The notes beneath the pieces were generated by a model, which saw nothing but the letters and a program-made list of their open reading frames with translations, was not told the origin of the DNA and did not search any database. DNA of 64,000 nucleotides from Phascolarctos cinereus (lineage: Eukaryota; Chordata; Mammalia; Diprotodontia; Phascolarctidae). Below, one piece after another: positions 63,530 through 64,000 of the stretch. The number at the start of each line of letters is the position of its first letter. The stretch's first letter is position 1. The DNA is taken from assembly GCF_002099425.1 (NCBI RefSeq), contig NW_018344184.1, forward strand, positions 2,943,001-3,007,000. The letters run 5' to 3'. Made by a program: the position numbers and the translations under genes.

Positions 63530-64000
63530 AGCTTGCTAAGAGTCGATGAGGATGTATTTCTTAGAATAAGTACTTTTCCCCTCATTTCATTGTTAAAACC
63601 AGGTGTGTATTGTTATGTTGTGCTGTCTTTTGTTGTAGATACTGTGAATATTCTCAAGAGCTAAAGTGTATTCTTACACCTCTTTCTCAGTTCAATGCAT
63701 TGTATTCTGAGGATTTTTTTAAACTGTCAGCTCTAATTAGCTTTTAATTAATTGCCTTTCATTAATTAATTTTTGTACTTTTGACCTAATAATTATAAAC
63801 CACATATCATAGGTTCTCAAATGACACATCATTCATTGAAATCAGTCAAGCAGTTTAGCAGAGGTTTGCCAGAAATAGTCACCCAGTTACAAAGAGATTA
63901 GCTTCATATATATATGAATGGTACCTATGCTGTTCAAAATGGCATTTCATTTTCACTTGTTTTATCCTGGCAATAAAATATTCTGCCTTTGGCTTCTTTA
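63530..64000. other. Repeat-poor, TAAT-rich block
   Basis: No repeat recognised up to the window edge. 63733-63770 holds 'ctctaattagcttttaatta' and 'cattaattaattt', a dense set of homeodomain-type core sites. No coding signature. Regulatory role is inferred only. Confidence 0.35.

Overview
This window reads as intergenic or deep-intronic DNA of a marsupial (metatherian) mammal. The main evidence is the repeat set. There are many tRNA-derived SINEs ending in an RTE-like tail around 'gagtcagacatgactgaa' (MAR1-type). They sit beside MIR/THER-type CORE-SINEs, many L2 pieces in both orientations, RTE fragments, 5'-truncated L1 copies and CR1/L3 remnants. The base composition is AT-rich, CpG looks rare, and di- and tetranucleotide microsatellites are abundant. 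I cannot separate an opossum from an Australian marsupial. I found no protein-coding gene, RNA gene, CRISPR array or replicon feature that I can support. The longest open frames (110 to 143 codons) lie in repeats or in sequence with no recognisable protein signature.

Layout. 0-6.5 kb: L1 remnant, MAR1 SINEs and an RTE LINE whose two coding fragments flank a block with an L1 fragment, a pogo/Tigger-like MITE and a TG microsatellite. 6.5-15.5 kb: MIR/THER and L2 pieces, with an L2 split by a MIR and a MIR split by a LINE 3' end. 15.5-25 kb: two L1 3' halves, one split by a MAR1 SINE with target-site duplication, and one LTR-like fossil near 20.8-21.3 kb. 25-32 kb: MAR1, RTE and other LINE 3' ends, paired MIR3-like copies and an L2 split by a 693-bp insertion. 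32-45 kb: MIR, L2 and MAR1 copies, a LINE reverse-transcriptase fragment, and two low-repeat blocks (about 34.7-35.5 and 43.7-45.1 kb). 45-53 kb: L2 with a 145-nt polypyrimidine tract, an L1 3' end with a clean 15-bp target duplication, and THER and CR1/L3 copies. 53-56.5 kb: the largest low-repeat stretch. 56.5-64 kb: opposed L2 fragments, one holding a probable retroposed mRNA 3' end, then L1, MAR1 and MIR copies, ending in TAAT-rich low-repeat sequence.

No genes work together here. The content is a layered record of LINE activity (L2 and CR1 oldest, then RTE-like, then L1) and of the SINEs that use their tails. The stretches most likely to be functional are repeat-poor blocks with clustered homeodomain-, POU- or FOX-like words (about 32.2, 35.2, 49.0 and 63.75 kb), which may be non-coding regulatory elements. 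Repeat family names rest on remembered consensus features, and boundaries are generally good to about 10-30 bases except where a target-site duplication fixes them.
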